Positions 43,890 through 54,145 are shown, counted from the first letter of the stretch. The stretch is 64,000 bases of DNA from Betaproteobacteria bacterium HGW-Betaproteobacteria-7 (GCA_002840765.1 PHCE01000007.1:171924-235923), one strand, 5' to 3'. Translations and numbers: made by a program. The notes: a model not told the origin generated them from the letters alone.

Positions 43890-44447
43890 GTGGAAAAAAC
43901 TGAAACTCCCCCGCGCCCGGATCTCCGGGCGCTTTTTCTCGGTTTCTCCTCCGTTGGCCTGTCTGGCTTCGGTGGCGTGCTGCCGTTTGCGCGCCGAATG
44001 CTGGTCGATCAGCGGCGCTGGATGACCGCGGAGGAGTTCAATAGCCAACTCGGACTTTGCCAGTTTCTCCCCGGGCCGAATGTGGTCAATCTGGCGGTGG
44101 TCGTCGGTAAGCGTCATGGCGGGCTGGCTGGCGCCATCGTTGCGCCGCTCGGGTTGCTCGCCGGGCCGTTGGTTGTCGTCCTTCTACTGGCCCTCCTTTA
44201 TGATCGTTACGGTGAGTTGCCAGTGGTGCAGTCCATGCTGCGCGGTATTGCCGCAGCCGGTGCTGGGCTGTTGTTCGGGATGGCATGGCGCATGGGCAGT
44301 GCGCTGCGCGACAAGGCGTTCTTTCTACCGTTAACAGCGCTGGTCGTCATAGCTATTGCCGGTCTGCGCTTGCCAATGCTCTGGGTGATGCTCGGCGGCC
44401 TCATGCTGTCGGGTGGTGTCGCCTGGTGGCGGCTGGGGCGGTGCTGA
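43890..44447 (+). CDS. Chromate transporter ChrA, N-terminal-type half (CHR domain)
   Basis: 185 aa, one CHR domain with SSVGLSGFGGVLPFARRMLV and LGLCQFLPGPNVVNLAVVVG, the conserved GGxxxF and PGP motifs. About five transmembrane helices. Split ChrA proteins work as pairs of short CHR proteins. The GTG start follows hisD by 25 bases, and the stop overlaps the second half by one base. Confidence 0.88.
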   Translation: MEKTETPPRPDLRALFLGFSSVGLSGFGGVLPFARRMLVDQRRWMTAEEFNSQLGLCQFLPGPNVVNLAVVVGKRHGGLAGAIVAPLGLLAGPLVVVLLLALLYDRYGELPVVQSMLRGIAAAGAGLLFGMAWRMGSALRDKAFFLPLTALVVIAIAGLRLPMLWVMLGGLMLSGGVAWWRLGRC

Positions 44448-44965
44448 TGATCGTTCTGGCGCTGTTCGTCGAATTCGTGATCCTCTCCTTCGTCGCCTTT
44501 GGCGGCGCGACAGCGCTGCTGCCGGAGATGCACCGCGTCGTCGTCGTCCAGCATGGCTGGCTCGATGACACCACCTTCACCCATCTCTACGCCATCGCCC
44601 AGGCAGCGCCGGGGCCGAATGTGCTGGTCGTCACGCTGATCGGCTGGAAGGTCGCCGGCCTGGCTGGGGCGCTTGCGGCGACGCTGGCCATGTGCCTGCC
44701 GATGAGTGTGCTGATCTATCTGTTGATCGATCGCTGGGAGAGCTTCGCCGGCAAGCGCTGGCAGAAAGCACTCAGCCTGGGCGTGGCGCCGCTGGCAGTC
44801 GGCCTGGTGTTTTCCGGGGCGACACTGATCGCCAATTCGGTCGGACTTGCGCGAGGCGGCTGGTTGCTGTTGCTGGCCACGAGCATTCTGTCGATCAAAA
44901 CTGGCCTGCACCCACTTTGGCTGATCGTTGCAGGTGCCGCCTGCGGGATGCTTGGCGTGGTTTAG
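44447..44965 (+). CDS. Chromate transporter ChrA, second CHR half
   Basis: 172 aa, CHR domain with LSFVAFGGATALLPEMHR and IAQAAPGPNVLVVTLIGWKV. It completes the split ChrA pair, which in other bacteria expels chromate. Substrate in this organism is not proven; CHR pairs are also found without chromate resistance. It ends before a strong bidirectional terminator. Confidence 0.88.
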   Translation: MIVLALFVEFVILSFVAFGGATALLPEMHRVVVVQHGWLDDTTFTHLYAIAQAAPGPNVLVVTLIGWKVAGLAGALAATLAMCLPMSVLIYLLIDRWESFAGKRWQKALSLGVAPLAVGLVFSGATLIANSVGLARGGWLLLLATSILSIKTGLHPLWLIVAGAACGMLGVV

Positions 44966-44992
44966 TGCAATCTCCAGGGTGTCCCCGCAGCA

Positions 44993-45027
44993 AAAAAATC
45001 GCCAGGTAACCAACCTGGCGATTTTTT
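44993..45027. terminator. Bidirectional terminator between chrA and the PEP-CTERM gene
   Basis: A near-perfect 15-bp inverted repeat, AAAAAATCGCCAGGT against ACCTGGCGATTTTTT with a 5-base loop, has T-tracts on both strands and sits between convergent genes. Confidence 0.92.
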
Positions 45028-45044
45028 CTTTTTGGGTGATTCTG

Positions 45045-45731
45045 TCAATCGTGGCGGTTTGCCAGTTTCCTTCGCAAGCCCATTCCCAGCATCGCCACGG
45101 CAAGTAGCGCCAGCGTACCTGGTTCTGGAACGGTATTCGCTGCTGTCACTGTAAGCGTGCCGCGATTAAGTTCCCCTTGGTAAAGGTTGCCCGTTGGCAA
45201 GAAGTTGTTCTTGTACCAAGCGGCCTCATCCTGCGTATAGGCGGTTTTCCATTGTTCGCCCCAATTGCCGAGCAAGGAATCCGAGCACGTCACGCGAGCC
45301 AGCAGGTCGTGGGTGCCTATCATGGCGTTTGTCACGACGAAAGAACTGCTGCGGAACTCGTAAGTGCCGCCATCAAGCCTCTCTGGCAAATTCCAGTCGC
45401 GATAGGATGCATTTGCAACACGGTAGTCGGCCAGAAGAACCTCGCTGGTGTTGTCGAGTGCCGCGTCCCCGTTCCAGTCGATCCATACCTTGACGAAATC
45501 GGCGTAGTGGTTGCCGATGTTGGTCTTGTGCATCGCGACCTTGAACTCGACGGATTGTCCGACAACAAGGGAGGCCGAGTTTCCCCAATTGGTACCGTCA
45601 GTGCTCCACGTTATGCTGGAGATGTCCTGCCAAGTGTCATTCGTGTGACTCGGCGCCACTGTTGCCCAAACGTGCCCGGCCACGGCAATCAAGCCGATAC
45701 CAAGAAGCATGCGCAGTGATTTCAAATTCAT
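45045..45731 (-). CDS. PEP-CTERM sorted exoprotein with GEVED-like domain
   Basis: 228 aa. Signal peptide 1-23; a GEVED-like segment (VWIDWNGDAALDN at 82-94); a C-terminal VPEPGT (201-206), transmembrane helix (207-218) and Arg/Lys-rich tail (220-222). This tripartite tail is the exosortase sorting signal, so the protein should be cleaved and released or attached at the surface. Exosortase itself is not in the window. The ATG at 45731 has GGAG at good spacing. A sigma-54 promoter lies upstream. Confidence 0.9.
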   Translation of the reverse strand: MNLKSLRMLLGIGLIAVAGHVWATVAPSHTNDTWQDISSITWSTDGTNWGNSASLVVGQSVEFKVAMHKTNIGNHYADFVKVWIDWNGDAALDNTSEVLLADYRVANASYRDWNLPERLDGGTYEFRSSSFVVTNAMIGTHDLLARVTCSDSLLGNWGEQWKTAYTQDEAAWYKNNFLPTGNLYQGELNRGTLTVTAANTVPEPGTLALLAVAMLGMGLRRKLANRHD

Positions 45732-45820
45732 TATGTGCAACTCCAAGTGATGCAGTCTCGATCCGTCTTCGCTTTTACGACAGTACTATCGAAGCAAAGA
45801 TGAACATTCGGCATTTTAGA

Positions 45821-45836
45821 AGCATGCTTTGTGCCA
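45821..45836 (-). promoter_or_regulatory. Sigma-54 (RpoN) promoter of the PEP-CTERM gene
   Basis: Minus strand TGGCACAAAGCATGCT matches TGGCAC-N5-TTGCW at 10 of 11 defined positions with exact spacing. Predicted leader is about 80 bases. PEP-CTERM genes in other species are known to be controlled by the sigma-54 activator PrsR. Confidence 0.75.
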
Positions 45837-45897
45837 AACTTTATCTTACTGATTTAAAACAAGAACGTTATCAAGGCGAAAACGGAGTGTAAAAATT

Positions 45898-45921
45898 ACC
45901 GACAGTTTCAAAACTATCGGT
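45898..45921 (-). terminator. 24-base palindrome: prsT terminator or activator site
   Basis: ACCGACAGTTTC/AAAACTATCGGT is a near-perfect inverted repeat. Read on the minus strand it folds into a 10-bp stem with a tetraloop followed by AATTTTTA, fitting a terminator for the prsT-like gene that ends at 45967. It also lies 62 bases upstream of the sigma-54 promoter, where an activator could bind. Confidence 0.6.
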
Positions 45922-45966
45922 TAAATGATCCATCCGGCAGCGTGACTGGCCTCGTTGATTCTTTGC

Positions 45967-48762
45967 TTATTTGCTCAGTTCGTTTTGCAGCCGCCGAGCA
46001 TCCTCAATACCGGGGAACGAAGAGGCCATTTTCAATGCCTGAGCAACCTCTTCACGCGCCTCCGCAGTTCTCCCGCTCTTGGCCAAGGCCGCCGCAAGGT
46101 GGTAACGGATTTCAGGGTTGCTTGATGCGCGCAGGCGGGCGTCGCGCAGTAGTGCCAGTCCACGGTCAACCTGTCCTTGGCGGAACAAAAGCCAGCCGAG
46201 GGTATCAATCACCACGGGATCGTTGGGGCGCAGGGCGTAAGCGCGCTCGGCGAAGCTGTTTGCAGATTTGTCATTTTGCGCGGAAGCTACGTGCGCCAAG
46301 TTGTTCCATACCAAGGCCTCGTCCGGCTGCAGCTTGAGGAGACTTTCGTAGGCCGTTCGGGCGGCGGCAAGATTCCCCAACTGCAACTCGGCATCGCCGA
46401 TGGTGCGCAGGATCAAGGCGTTGTCCGGATGCTTTTTCAGCCATATTTTGAGGAAGGCCGCGCCTTTAGCCAAGTCAGCAGCTGCGGCATGAGCACGGAA
46501 CAAACGCAAGGCCATATCGGCGCTGTCGTCCTTTTTCAGGGCATTGGCGTAGGCGGTCAGCGCCACATTTTGTTGCCCGCGCGCCATCGCCAGGTCACCC
46601 TGGAGGCGCAATGCGATGGCCTCACCGGCGGACTTTGCGCCAATTTGCTTGATCCGCTGTTCGGCCTTGGCAAACTCGCGTTGCCGAATTTCGATCTCTG
46701 TAAGCAGAATAAGCGCCGGCAGAAAATCCGGTTGCGTGCTGAGCGCTTTTTCCAGACTGTAGTTGGCGCCCGAAGCATTGTTGGCCAGCACCTGCAGTCG
46801 AGCGACCTCGAGCTGGGCTGCCGGATCGTAGTTTGCATAGCGAGCCATGTCGGTCAGGGTTTGTCGGGCGGCCTTGCTGTCTCCCTTGACTAGCTGTGCC
46901 CGAGCAACCAATCCCAGAGTCGTGAGGTTTTCCGGGGCGCGTAGCAAAACCTCCTTGGCAACTTCCAGTGCCTTGTCGATCGCTCCTGTCCGCAGGTGCA
47001 ATTCGGCGAGCCGGTTTCCTGCCGCAATTGCGCCTTTCGGTTGTACGCGCGCCCGGTCGAGCCAGCGGGCCGCCTCGTCAGGGCGATTCGCTTTTTCCTC
47101 AATTGACGCCAATTCCATCATCGCTTCGATGTTTTTCTCGTCCGCCTTCAGCAGGCCGAGCAGTCGTTGGCGCGCAGCTTCTGGTTTGCCCTCCGCCATG
47201 TCCAGCGAGCTGAGGTTCAAGACCGCCCCGGAGTGGCCCGGATTTCTTGCCAGAACCTTCTCGTAGGCCTTGCGTCCGCCAGCTCGATCACCCGTGGCAA
47301 CCAGGGCGATGCCGAGCATGTTGAGCACTGCCGGATTCGAAGAATCGCTCCTGGCCATGGTCTCGCTAACTTCGAGCGCTTTCTTTGGCTGGCCGACACG
47401 CAAGTAGAGTGAGCTAAGGAACATTCCGGTGCGCGACTGCTTGTTGTCGGCGGCCCACGCCTGGTCCAACTGCGCAATCGCCTGATCGACCTTGCCGCTG
47501 CTGGCCAGGCTGATGCCGAAATCGGTACGGATATCGGCGGCGCCGCCGGAGTGCCGTACAGCTTGATCCAGGAGTTCGGTAGCGCCTTGATGGTTGCCGG
47601 CCTGCATGTAGGCAATACCCAGCAAAGCGAGAGTCCGCGGATCGTTCGGTGTCCGGCGCCTGAGCGGTTCCAACAAAATGATGGCGCCGGAATGGTTGCC
47701 TGCGTCGAGATAAAGTCTGGCGAGCAGCTTTGTCCCGGCAGAGTCACCGGGGTAGCGGCGCAAAAAGATGGAGAGTTTGTCGGATGACTTCTCCTTGTTG
47801 CCCAAATCGTAGTGCGCCGTGGCATTGAGCAGCAGCATTTGCTTGTTGTTTACCAGCACGGCCACAGGAACCGGATCGAGCAGGCGCGTAACCTCCTCGA
47901 GTGCCGCCCTGGCTGCCCCCTTGTCGCCGAGACGTGTCGCGATCAAAGCACGCAAATAAGAGGCACGGGGCTCCAGCGGCACGATCTTCTTGATCGCCAG
48001 CAGTTCGCGGTCGGCTTCATCGACGCGGCCGAGGTCGAGCAAAAGGCCTGCGCGCGCCAGTCGCGGATCCAGGTATTCAGGTTGGAGCGTTGATGCCTTT
48101 GTATAGGACGCCAAGGCGCTTTGGCGATCGCCGGCCGACTGTTGCAATGAACCGCGGATGTTCCAGGCGGCCGCATTGTTCGGCGCCATCGACAGGGCCT
48201 CGTCGACCTGCTTGTTGGCCAGGGCGAGATTGCCCTGGCGCATGTTGAGTGTTGCCTGGGCCAGACGAACTGCAACGGAACGCGGATCAACCAGCAGCGC
48301 CTCGTCCAAGGTCTTCAGCGCCACTGGGGTGTTTTCCCTTTCGGCCTGGGCGTTGGCGCGCAGAACGAGCACATCGACCTGCTGGGCTAGGGGGAGGCCA
48401 CCAGCGGTCACGCGCTCAAGCAGCACATCGTACTTTCCTTGGAGCAAATAGGCTTGACCCAGCAGCGGAACGACCTCAGTACGACTTACGCCCTGGCGCA
48501 GCGACTCCTCGAATTCGACTTCTGCACCGATGGGGTCGCCAGAAGCAAGCAGTGCTTTACCCAGTAGCATGTGCGCCGCCAGCATTTTCTGGTCGGCCTG
48601 GATGGCGTTTTTGAGCTGGACGATAGCGCCCGACAGATCCTTGCGCTCGTAGCGCGAAAGGGCGTCTTCATAATAGCGTGATGCCTTGGAATCGGCCGGC
48701 GCAGCAGGCAATGACAAGGCAGCAATACTGGCCGTCAGCAGAATCTTGGTGAGGAGGCGCAT
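45967..48762 (-). CDS. prsT: PrsT-like TPR protein (PEP-CTERM system)
   Basis: 931 aa. After a signal peptide (1-23) almost the whole protein is tandem TPR repeats, about 20 or more, with the usual small-large-aromatic spacing (for example AWNIRGSLQQSAGDRQSALASY). Length and all-TPR layout match PrsT of PEP-CTERM/exosortase systems. PrsT is usually annotated as a lipoprotein, but no lipobox cysteine is seen here. It is probably periplasmic or outer-membrane-associated, helping polysaccharide or exoprotein export. The PEP-CTERM substrate gene follows 236 bases downstream. Confidence 0.85.
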   Translation of the reverse strand: MRLLTKILLTASIAALSLPAAPADSKASRYYEDALSRYERKDLSGAIVQLKNAIQADQKMLAAHMLLGKALLASGDPIGAEVEFEESLRQGVSRTEVVPLLGQAYLLQGKYDVLLERVTAGGLPLAQQVDVLVLRANAQAERENTPVALKTLDEALLVDPRSVAVRLAQATLNMRQGNLALANKQVDEALSMAPNNAAAWNIRGSLQQSAGDRQSALASYTKASTLQPEYLDPRLARAGLLLDLGRVDEADRELLAIKKIVPLEPRASYLRALIATRLGDKGAARAALEEVTRLLDPVPVAVLVNNKQMLLLNATAHYDLGNKEKSSDKLSIFLRRYPGDSAGTKLLARLYLDAGNHSGAIILLEPLRRRTPNDPRTLALLGIAYMQAGNHQGATELLDQAVRHSGGAADIRTDFGISLASSGKVDQAIAQLDQAWAADNKQSRTGMFLSSLYLRVGQPKKALEVSETMARSDSSNPAVLNMLGIALVATGDRAGGRKAYEKVLARNPGHSGAVLNLSSLDMAEGKPEAARQRLLGLLKADEKNIEAMMELASIEEKANRPDEAARWLDRARVQPKGAIAAGNRLAELHLRTGAIDKALEVAKEVLLRAPENLTTLGLVARAQLVKGDSKAARQTLTDMARYANYDPAAQLEVARLQVLANNASGANYSLEKALSTQPDFLPALILLTEIEIRQREFAKAEQRIKQIGAKSAGEAIALRLQGDLAMARGQQNVALTAYANALKKDDSADMALRLFRAHAAAADLAKGAAFLKIWLKKHPDNALILRTIGDAELQLGNLAAARTAYESLLKLQPDEALVWNNLAHVASAQNDKSANSFAERAYALRPNDPVVIDTLGWLLFRQGQVDRGLALLRDARLRASSNPEIRYHLAAALAKSGRTAEAREEVAQALKMASSFPGIEDARRLQNELSK

Positions 48763-48857
48763 GGGGACTTAAGCCAGGGTCGGAAATGACAAGCGACAAT
48801 AATACCAGTCAGTCTTAGCGCTCGGCCCCATCGCAGGGCAGCGATGTGCCCTACAGA

Positions 48858-49928
48858 TCAGGAGAGAATGTCAGATAGGATGGCCCCCAGGGTTGCGCAC
48901 TCCGCACGGCTGCCTATCGTGATGCGCAGGAACTGGTCGATGCGCGGCAGCTTGAAGTGACGGACGATGATGTTGCGTTCGCGCAATGCCTTGGCGAGCT
49001 CTGCAGCATCTCGTTGCGGGTGGCGGGCGAAGATGAAATTGGCGGCTGAGGGCAGTACCTCGAAGCCTAGAGCGGCCAGCTCCGCGATCAGTTGTTCACG
49101 GGTGGCAACCACCTCTTGGCTGGCTTTCTCGAAATATTCCTGATCCGCGATGGCGGCAGTAGCGCCGACGATGGCCAGGCGGTCGAGCGGATAGGAGTTG
49201 AAGCTGTTCTTGACTCGTTCCAGCGCTTCGATCAGATCCCCGTGGCCAATCGCGTAACCGACGCGCAGGCCGGCCAGTGAGCGCGACTTGGAAAGGGTGT
49301 GCACGACCAGCAGATTGTCATGGCGGGCGGTCAGCGGAATCGCCGACTCGCCACCGAAGTCGACATAGGCCTCGTCAATGACGACAACGGATTGTGGATT
49401 GGCGGCGGCGATGCGTTCGATCTCCGCCAGCGGCAGCAGGCGCCCGGTCGGTGCATTCGGGTTGGCGATGATGATGCCGCCATTGGCTTGATTGCAGTAA
49501 TCCGTGGGGTTGATCGAGAAATCGTCGGCGAGCGGCACGGTGCGGTGCGCGACGCCATAGAGGCCGCAATAGACCGGGTAGAAGCTGTAAGTGATGTCCG
49601 GGAAGAGGATCGGCTGTTCATGCTTGAGCAGCGCCATGAAGATATGTGCCAGCACCTCGTCGGAGCCGTTGCCGACGAAGACCTGCTGTGGCGTGACAGC
49701 GTAGCGGCTGGCGATGGCGGTCTTCAGCAGATCGGCGTTCGGATCCGGATATAGGCGCAGACGGGCGCCGTCGTCACCCAGTTCGGCACGTATCGCGGCG
49801 ACGACTTTCGGCGAGGGTGGGCAGGGGTGCTCGTTGGTGTTGAGCTTGATCAGATTGGCGATCTTGGGCTGCTCGCCCGGCACGTAGGGGGTGAGGTCGC
49901 GGGCGACCTGGCTCCAGAAGCGGCTCAT
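48858..49928 (-). CDS. hisC: Histidinol-phosphate aminotransferase HisC
   Basis: 356 aa PLP enzyme of fold type [28 protein letters not shown] and the PLP-lysine motif [17 protein letters not shown] are present. It converts imidazole acetol phosphate to histidinol phosphate. It is transcribed away from hisB, with a 75-base divergent gap, unlike the usual hisDCB order. Confidence 0.97.
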   Translation of the reverse strand: MSRFWSQVARDLTPYVPGEQPKIANLIKLNTNEHPCPPSPKVVAAIRAELGDDGARLRLYPDPNADLLKTAIASRYAVTPQQVFVGNGSDEVLAHIFMALLKHEQPILFPDITYSFYPVYCGLYGVAHRTVPLADDFSINPTDYCNQANGGIIIANPNAPTGRLLPLAEIERIAAANPQSVVVIDEAYVDFGGESAIPLTARHDNLLVVHTLSKSRSLAGLRVGYAIGHGDLIEALERVKNSFNSYPLDRLAIVGATAAIADQEYFEKASQEVVATREQLIAELAALGFEVLPSAANFIFARHPQRDAAELAKALRERNIIVRHFKLPRIDQFLRITIGSRAECATLGAILSDILS

Positions 49929-50003
49929 GGGATTTTGCGGGTTTGAATTGAAGTCAAAATGGTATCATGCCGCTCCAATCCAACGTTTTCGAAGCCTTTC
50001 GCC

Positions 50004-50587
50004 ATGCGGCAAGCTGAAATCACCCGTAACACCCTGGAGACGCAGATTACCGTGCGTCTCGATCTCGACGGTACCGGTCAGGGCAGGTTCGCCACCGGCG
50101 TACCGTTCCTCGATCACATGCTCGACCAGATCGCCCGCCATGGCCTGATCGACCTCGATGTCACCGCCAACGGCGATCTGCATATCGATGCCCATCACAC
50201 GGTCGAAGATATCGGCATTACTTTCGGCCAGGCGCTGGCCAAGGCCTGGGGCGACAAGAAGGGGCTGACCCGCTACGGCCACAGTTACGTGCCGCTGGAC
50301 GAGGCGCTGTCGCGCGTCGTCATCGATCTCTCGGGGCGTCCGGGTCTGGAACTGCATGTCGAATTTACGCGGGCGATGATCGGCCAGTTCGACGTCGATC
50401 TGGTTTCCGAATTTTTCCACGGCCTGGTCAACCATGCCGGTATGACGTTGCACATCGACAATCTGCGCGGCAAGAACGCCCATCACCAGGCGGAAACCAT
50501 TTTCAAGGCCTTCGGTCGTGCCTTGCGCATGGCCGTGACGCCCGATCCGCGCATGGCCGGCTGCATGCCGTCGACCAAGGGCACGCT

Positions 50588-50591
<4 letters not shown>
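50004..50591 (+). CDS. hisB: Imidazoleglycerol-phosphate dehydratase HisB (monofunctional)
   Basis: 195 aa. Two manganese-binding HHxxE motifs: [10 protein letters not shown] and [13 protein letters not shown]. It lacks the HAD phosphatase domain of enteric HisB. The ATG at 50004 is the family start. It overlaps hisH by four bases (GTGA). Confidence 0.97.
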
Positions 50592-51220
<629 letters not shown>

Positions 51221-51259
51221 TTCGCGTCTGCCGAATTCCCCACCGTTGATTCCCCCCCC

Positions 51260-52000
51260 ATGCTGATCATTCCTGCGATTGACCTGAAGGATGGACAATG
51301 TGTCCGCCTCAAACAGGGCCTGATGGAACAGGCCACCGTCTTTTCCGACAGTCCTGCCGAACAGGCGCGGCACTGGCTCGACCAGGGCGCCCGACGGCTC
51401 CACTTGGTCGACCTGAACGGGGCCTTTGCCGGCAAGCCAAAGAATGCGGCGGCGATCAAGGCCATCCTGGCCGAGGTTGGCGACGATATCCCGGTACAGC
51501 TCGGCGGCGGCATCCGTGACCTCGATACCATCGAGGCTTGCATCGACGGCGGCCTGGCCTACGTGATCATCGGCACCGCCGCGGTCAAGAATCCGGGCTT
51601 TCTGCACGACGCCTGCGTCGCCTTTCCCGGCCACATCATCGTCGGCCTGGATGCCAAGGACGGCAAGGTGGCGACCGACGGCTGGTCGAAGCTGACCGGC
51701 CATGATGTCGTCGATCTGGGCAAGAAGTATGAGGATTACGGCGTCGAGTCGATCATCTATACCGACATCGGTCGCGATGGCATGCTTTCCGGCCTGAATA
51801 TCGAAGCTACGGTGCGTCTGGCTCAGGCGCTGACCATTCCGGTCATTGCCTCTGGCGGCTTGTCCACACTCGACGACATCCGGGCGTTGTGCGCCGTGGA
51901 AGGTGAAGGCGTCGTCGGCACCATCGCCGGTCGTGCGGTTTACGACGGCTCCCTCGACTTCAAGGCAGCGCAGGAACTCGCCGACGAGCTGGGCGCCTGA
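51260..52000 (+). CDS. hisA: Phosphoribosylformimino-AICAR-P isomerase HisA
   Basis: 246 aa TIM barrel with the catalytic aspartates in [14 protein letters not shown] (N-terminal half) and YTDIGRDGM (C-terminal half). It begins 39 bases after hisH and overlaps hisF by one base (TGATG). Confidence 0.97.
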   Translation: MLIIPAIDLKDGQCVRLKQGLMEQATVFSDSPAEQARHWLDQGARRLHLVDLNGAFAGKPKNAAAIKAILAEVGDDIPVQLGGGIRDLDTIEACIDGGLAYVIIGTAAVKNPGFLHDACVAFPGHIIVGLDAKDGKVATDGWSKLTGHDVVDLGKKYEDYGVESIIYTDIGRDGMLSGLNIEATVRLAQALTIPVIASGGLSTLDDIRALCAVEGEGVVGTIAGRAVYDGSLDFKAAQELADELGA

Positions 52001-52758
52001 TGCTCGCCAAGCGCATCATTCCCTGTCTCGACGTCACCGCCGGTCGCGTCGTCAAGGGGACCAATTTCGTCGATCTGCGCGATGCCGGCGATCCGATTGA
52101 AATTGCCCGCCGTTACGACGAGCAGGGTGCCGACGAGGTCACCTTCCTCGACATTACCGCTTCGAGTGACCAGCGCGACATCATCCTGCACATCGTCGAA
52201 GCCTGCGCCGAGCAGGTTTTCATTCCGCTGACCGTTGGTGGTGGTGTGCGCAAGGTCGAGGATGTGCGCCGACTGCTCAATGCCGGGGCCGACAAGGTGT
52301 CGATGAATACCGCCGCGGTGCAGAACCCCGATCTGGTCTTCGACGCGTCCAGCAAGGTTGGTTCGCAATGCATCGTCGTCGCCATCGATGCCAAGCAGGT
52401 AGCGCCGGGCAAGTGGCATGTGTTCACGCATGGCGGGCGTAACGACACCGGCCTCGATGCCATTGAATGGGCCAGGAAGGTCGAAGCCCTGGGGGCCGGC
52501 GAAATCCTGCTGACCAGCATGGATCGCGATGGCACCAAAAACGGATTCGACCTGCCGCTGACTCGTGGCGTCTCCGATGCCGTCAAAATTCCGGTGATCG
52601 CCTCCGGTGGCGTCGGCAACCTGCAGCATCTGGCCGACGGTGTCAGCGAAGGCCGGGCCGATGCGGTGCTGGCCGCCTCCATCTTCCACTTTGGCGAGTA
52701 CACCGTCCGCCAGGCCAAGGAATACATGGCCGCCCGCGGCATCGAAGTTCGCTTGTAA
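52000..52758 (+). CDS. hisF: Imidazole glycerol phosphate synthase cyclase subunit HisF
   Basis: 252 aa TIM barrel. [15 protein letters not shown] carries the first catalytic Asp and [12 protein letters not shown] the second. It forms the synthase with HisH. The stop overlaps hisI by one base. Confidence 0.98.
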   Translation: MLAKRIIPCLDVTAGRVVKGTNFVDLRDAGDPIEIARRYDEQGADEVTFLDITASSDQRDIILHIVEACAEQVFIPLTVGGGVRKVEDVRRLLNAGADKVSMNTAAVQNPDLVFDASSKVGSQCIVVAIDAKQVAPGKWHVFTHGGRNDTGLDAIEWARKVEALGAGEILLTSMDRDGTKNGFDLPLTRGVSDAVKIPVIASGGVGNLQHLADGVSEGRADAVLAASIFHFGEYTVRQAKEYMAARGIEVRL

Positions 52759-53159
52759 TGGCCGACCTCGACAATAGCCTGCCCTGGCTGGAGGCGCTCA
52801 AGTGGGACGTCGACGGGATGATTCCGGCGATCGCTCAGGACGACAATGGGCGCGTGGTCATGTTCGCCTTCATGAACCGCGAATCGCTGCTGGAAACGGT
52901 GCGTTGCGGCAACGCGGTATACTGGTCGCGATCCCGTCAGCGACTCTGGCGCAAAGGCGAGGAATCGGGCCACTTCCAGCAAGTGAAGTCGATCCGCACC
53001 GATTGCGACGGCGATGTTTTGCTGCTGGCCATTGAACAGGTAGGCGGCATTGCCTGTCATACGGGACGGGAAAGCTGTTTTTTCAATGAACTGCAGGGCG
53101 AATTCTGGGTTCCCACTGATCCGGTTCTGAAAGACCCTAAGGAAATTTACGCAAAATGA
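52758..53159 (+). CDS. hisI: Phosphoribosyl-AMP cyclohydrolase HisI
   Basis: 133 aa, monofunctional. [18 protein letters not shown] and the metal-binding cysteines in DCDGDV and [14 protein letters not shown] are intact. It opens the adenine ring of PR-AMP. It overlaps hisE by four bases. Confidence 0.97.
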   Translation: MADLDNSLPWLEALKWDVDGMIPAIAQDDNGRVVMFAFMNRESLLETVRCGNAVYWSRSRQRLWRKGEESGHFQQVKSIRTDCDGDVLLLAIEQVGGIACHTGRESCFFNELQGEFWVPTDPVLKDPKEIYAK

Positions 53160-53482
53160 GCACGCACGACATCCTGCACCGCCTTTCCGAGACATTGGCC
53201 TCGCGCCGTAACGCTGACCCGGAGAAGTCCTATACGGCCAAGCTGTTTTCCGAAGGCCCGGATTCGATCCTCAAGAAGATTGGCGAGGAATGCGCCGAGC
53301 TGATCATGGCGGCCAAGGATGGCAAGAAATTGAACATCGTCTGGGAATCGACCGACGTCATCTATCACGTACTGGTCCTGCTTGCTTTCTACGGCCTGAG
53401 TATCGAGGACGTGTCGCAGGAAATGCGCCGGCGTGAAGGCATTTCCGGCATCGACGAAAAAGCGGCACGGGGTAGCAAGTGA
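53156..53482 (+). CDS. hisE: Phosphoribosyl-ATP pyrophosphatase HisE
   Basis: 108 aa MazG-like all-alpha enzyme with [16 protein letters not shown] and the downstream [14 protein letters not shown] helix carrying the magnesium ligands. It acts right after HisG. It is separate from hisI, as is usual in betaproteobacteria, and overlaps the HIT gene by four bases. Confidence 0.96.
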   Translation: MSTHDILHRLSETLASRRNADPEKSYTAKLFSEGPDSILKKIGEECAELIMAAKDGKKLNIVWESTDVIYHVLVLLAFYGLSIEDVSQEMRRREGISGIDEKAARGSK

Positions 53483-53829
53483 GCGATTGCTTGTTCTGCC
53501 GCATCGTCGCCGGCAGCATTCCCAGTCAGAAAGTTTTCGAAGACGAGGAAATGCTCGCCTTTCGTGATATCCAGCCGGCGCGCCCGGTGCATGTTCTGCT
53601 GGTTCCCAAGAAGCACATCAGCTCGCTGATGTCGGCAACGGCCGAGGATGCGCCGGTGCTTGGCCGCATGCTGGCCAAGGCCAACGAAATCGCGGTGGCG
53701 GAAGGCAGTCCCGACGGCTTTCGTGTCATCATCAACAATGGTCGTGTAGGGCAGCAGGAAGTGCCGCATCTGCACATTCATATCGTGGGCGGGCCGGAAC
53801 CGGTCGGCCCCATGCTCAAACGCATCTAG
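53479..53829 (+). CDS. hinT: HIT-family nucleotide hydrolase (HinT)
   Basis: 116 aa. The histidine triad VPHLHIHIVGG is intact near the C-terminus. Likely a purine nucleoside phosphoramidase. GTG start overlapping hisE, and ten bases before tatA, a conserved arrangement. Confidence 0.95.
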   Translation: MSDCLFCRIVAGSIPSQKVFEDEEMLAFRDIQPARPVHVLLVPKKHISSLMSATAEDAPVLGRMLAKANEIAVAEGSPDGFRVIINNGRVGQQEVPHLHIHIVGGPEPVGPMLKRI

Positions 53830-53838
53830 GAGACAACC

Positions 53839-54069
53839 ATGGGCAGTTTTTCCATTTGGCACTGGCTGATCGTACTGGTCATCGTCATGCTCGTTTTCGG
53901 CACCAAGAAGCTGCGTAACGTCGGCCAGGATCTCGGCGGCGCCGTCAAGGGTTTCAAGGACGGCATGAAGGAAGCCAACGCCGACAGCAAACCGGCCGAT
54001 GCACAGCAGCCGACCCAGCAGGTCGGCGAAACCATCGACGTCGAAGTCAAGGAAAAAACGAAGAGCTAG
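53839..54069 (+). CDS. tatA: Twin-arginine translocase subunit TatA
   Basis: 76 aa. N-terminal membrane helix with the short polar start [11 protein letters not shown], the FGTKKLR hinge motif, an amphipathic helix [11 protein letters not shown] and a charged tail. AGGAG ribosome binding site. Confidence 0.96.
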   Translation: MGSFSIWHWLIVLVIVMLVFGTKKLRNVGQDLGGAVKGFKDGMKEANADSKPADAQQPTQQVGETIDVEVKEKTKS

Positions 54070-54114
54070 TTATTAGATATCAGTATCGAGGGTTGAGCAG
54101 TTTGCGCTTGCTTG

Positions 54115-54145
54115 CTCGATCCTGACTCCTGACAACTCGATCCTG
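54115..54145 (+). repeat. Short direct repeats between tatA and tatB
   Basis: CTCGATCCTG occurs twice (54115-54124 and 54136-54145) with CCTGACTCCTGAC between them. The 82-base gap 54070-54151 is otherwise non-coding and unlike its GC-rich surroundings. It looks like a small dispersed low-complexity repeat. Confidence 0.5.

Noticed and set aside
48780..48857. Sigma-54 promoter upstream of prsT
   Set aside because: A GGGCAC element exists but the -12 part is one base off spacing, which is usually not tolerated.
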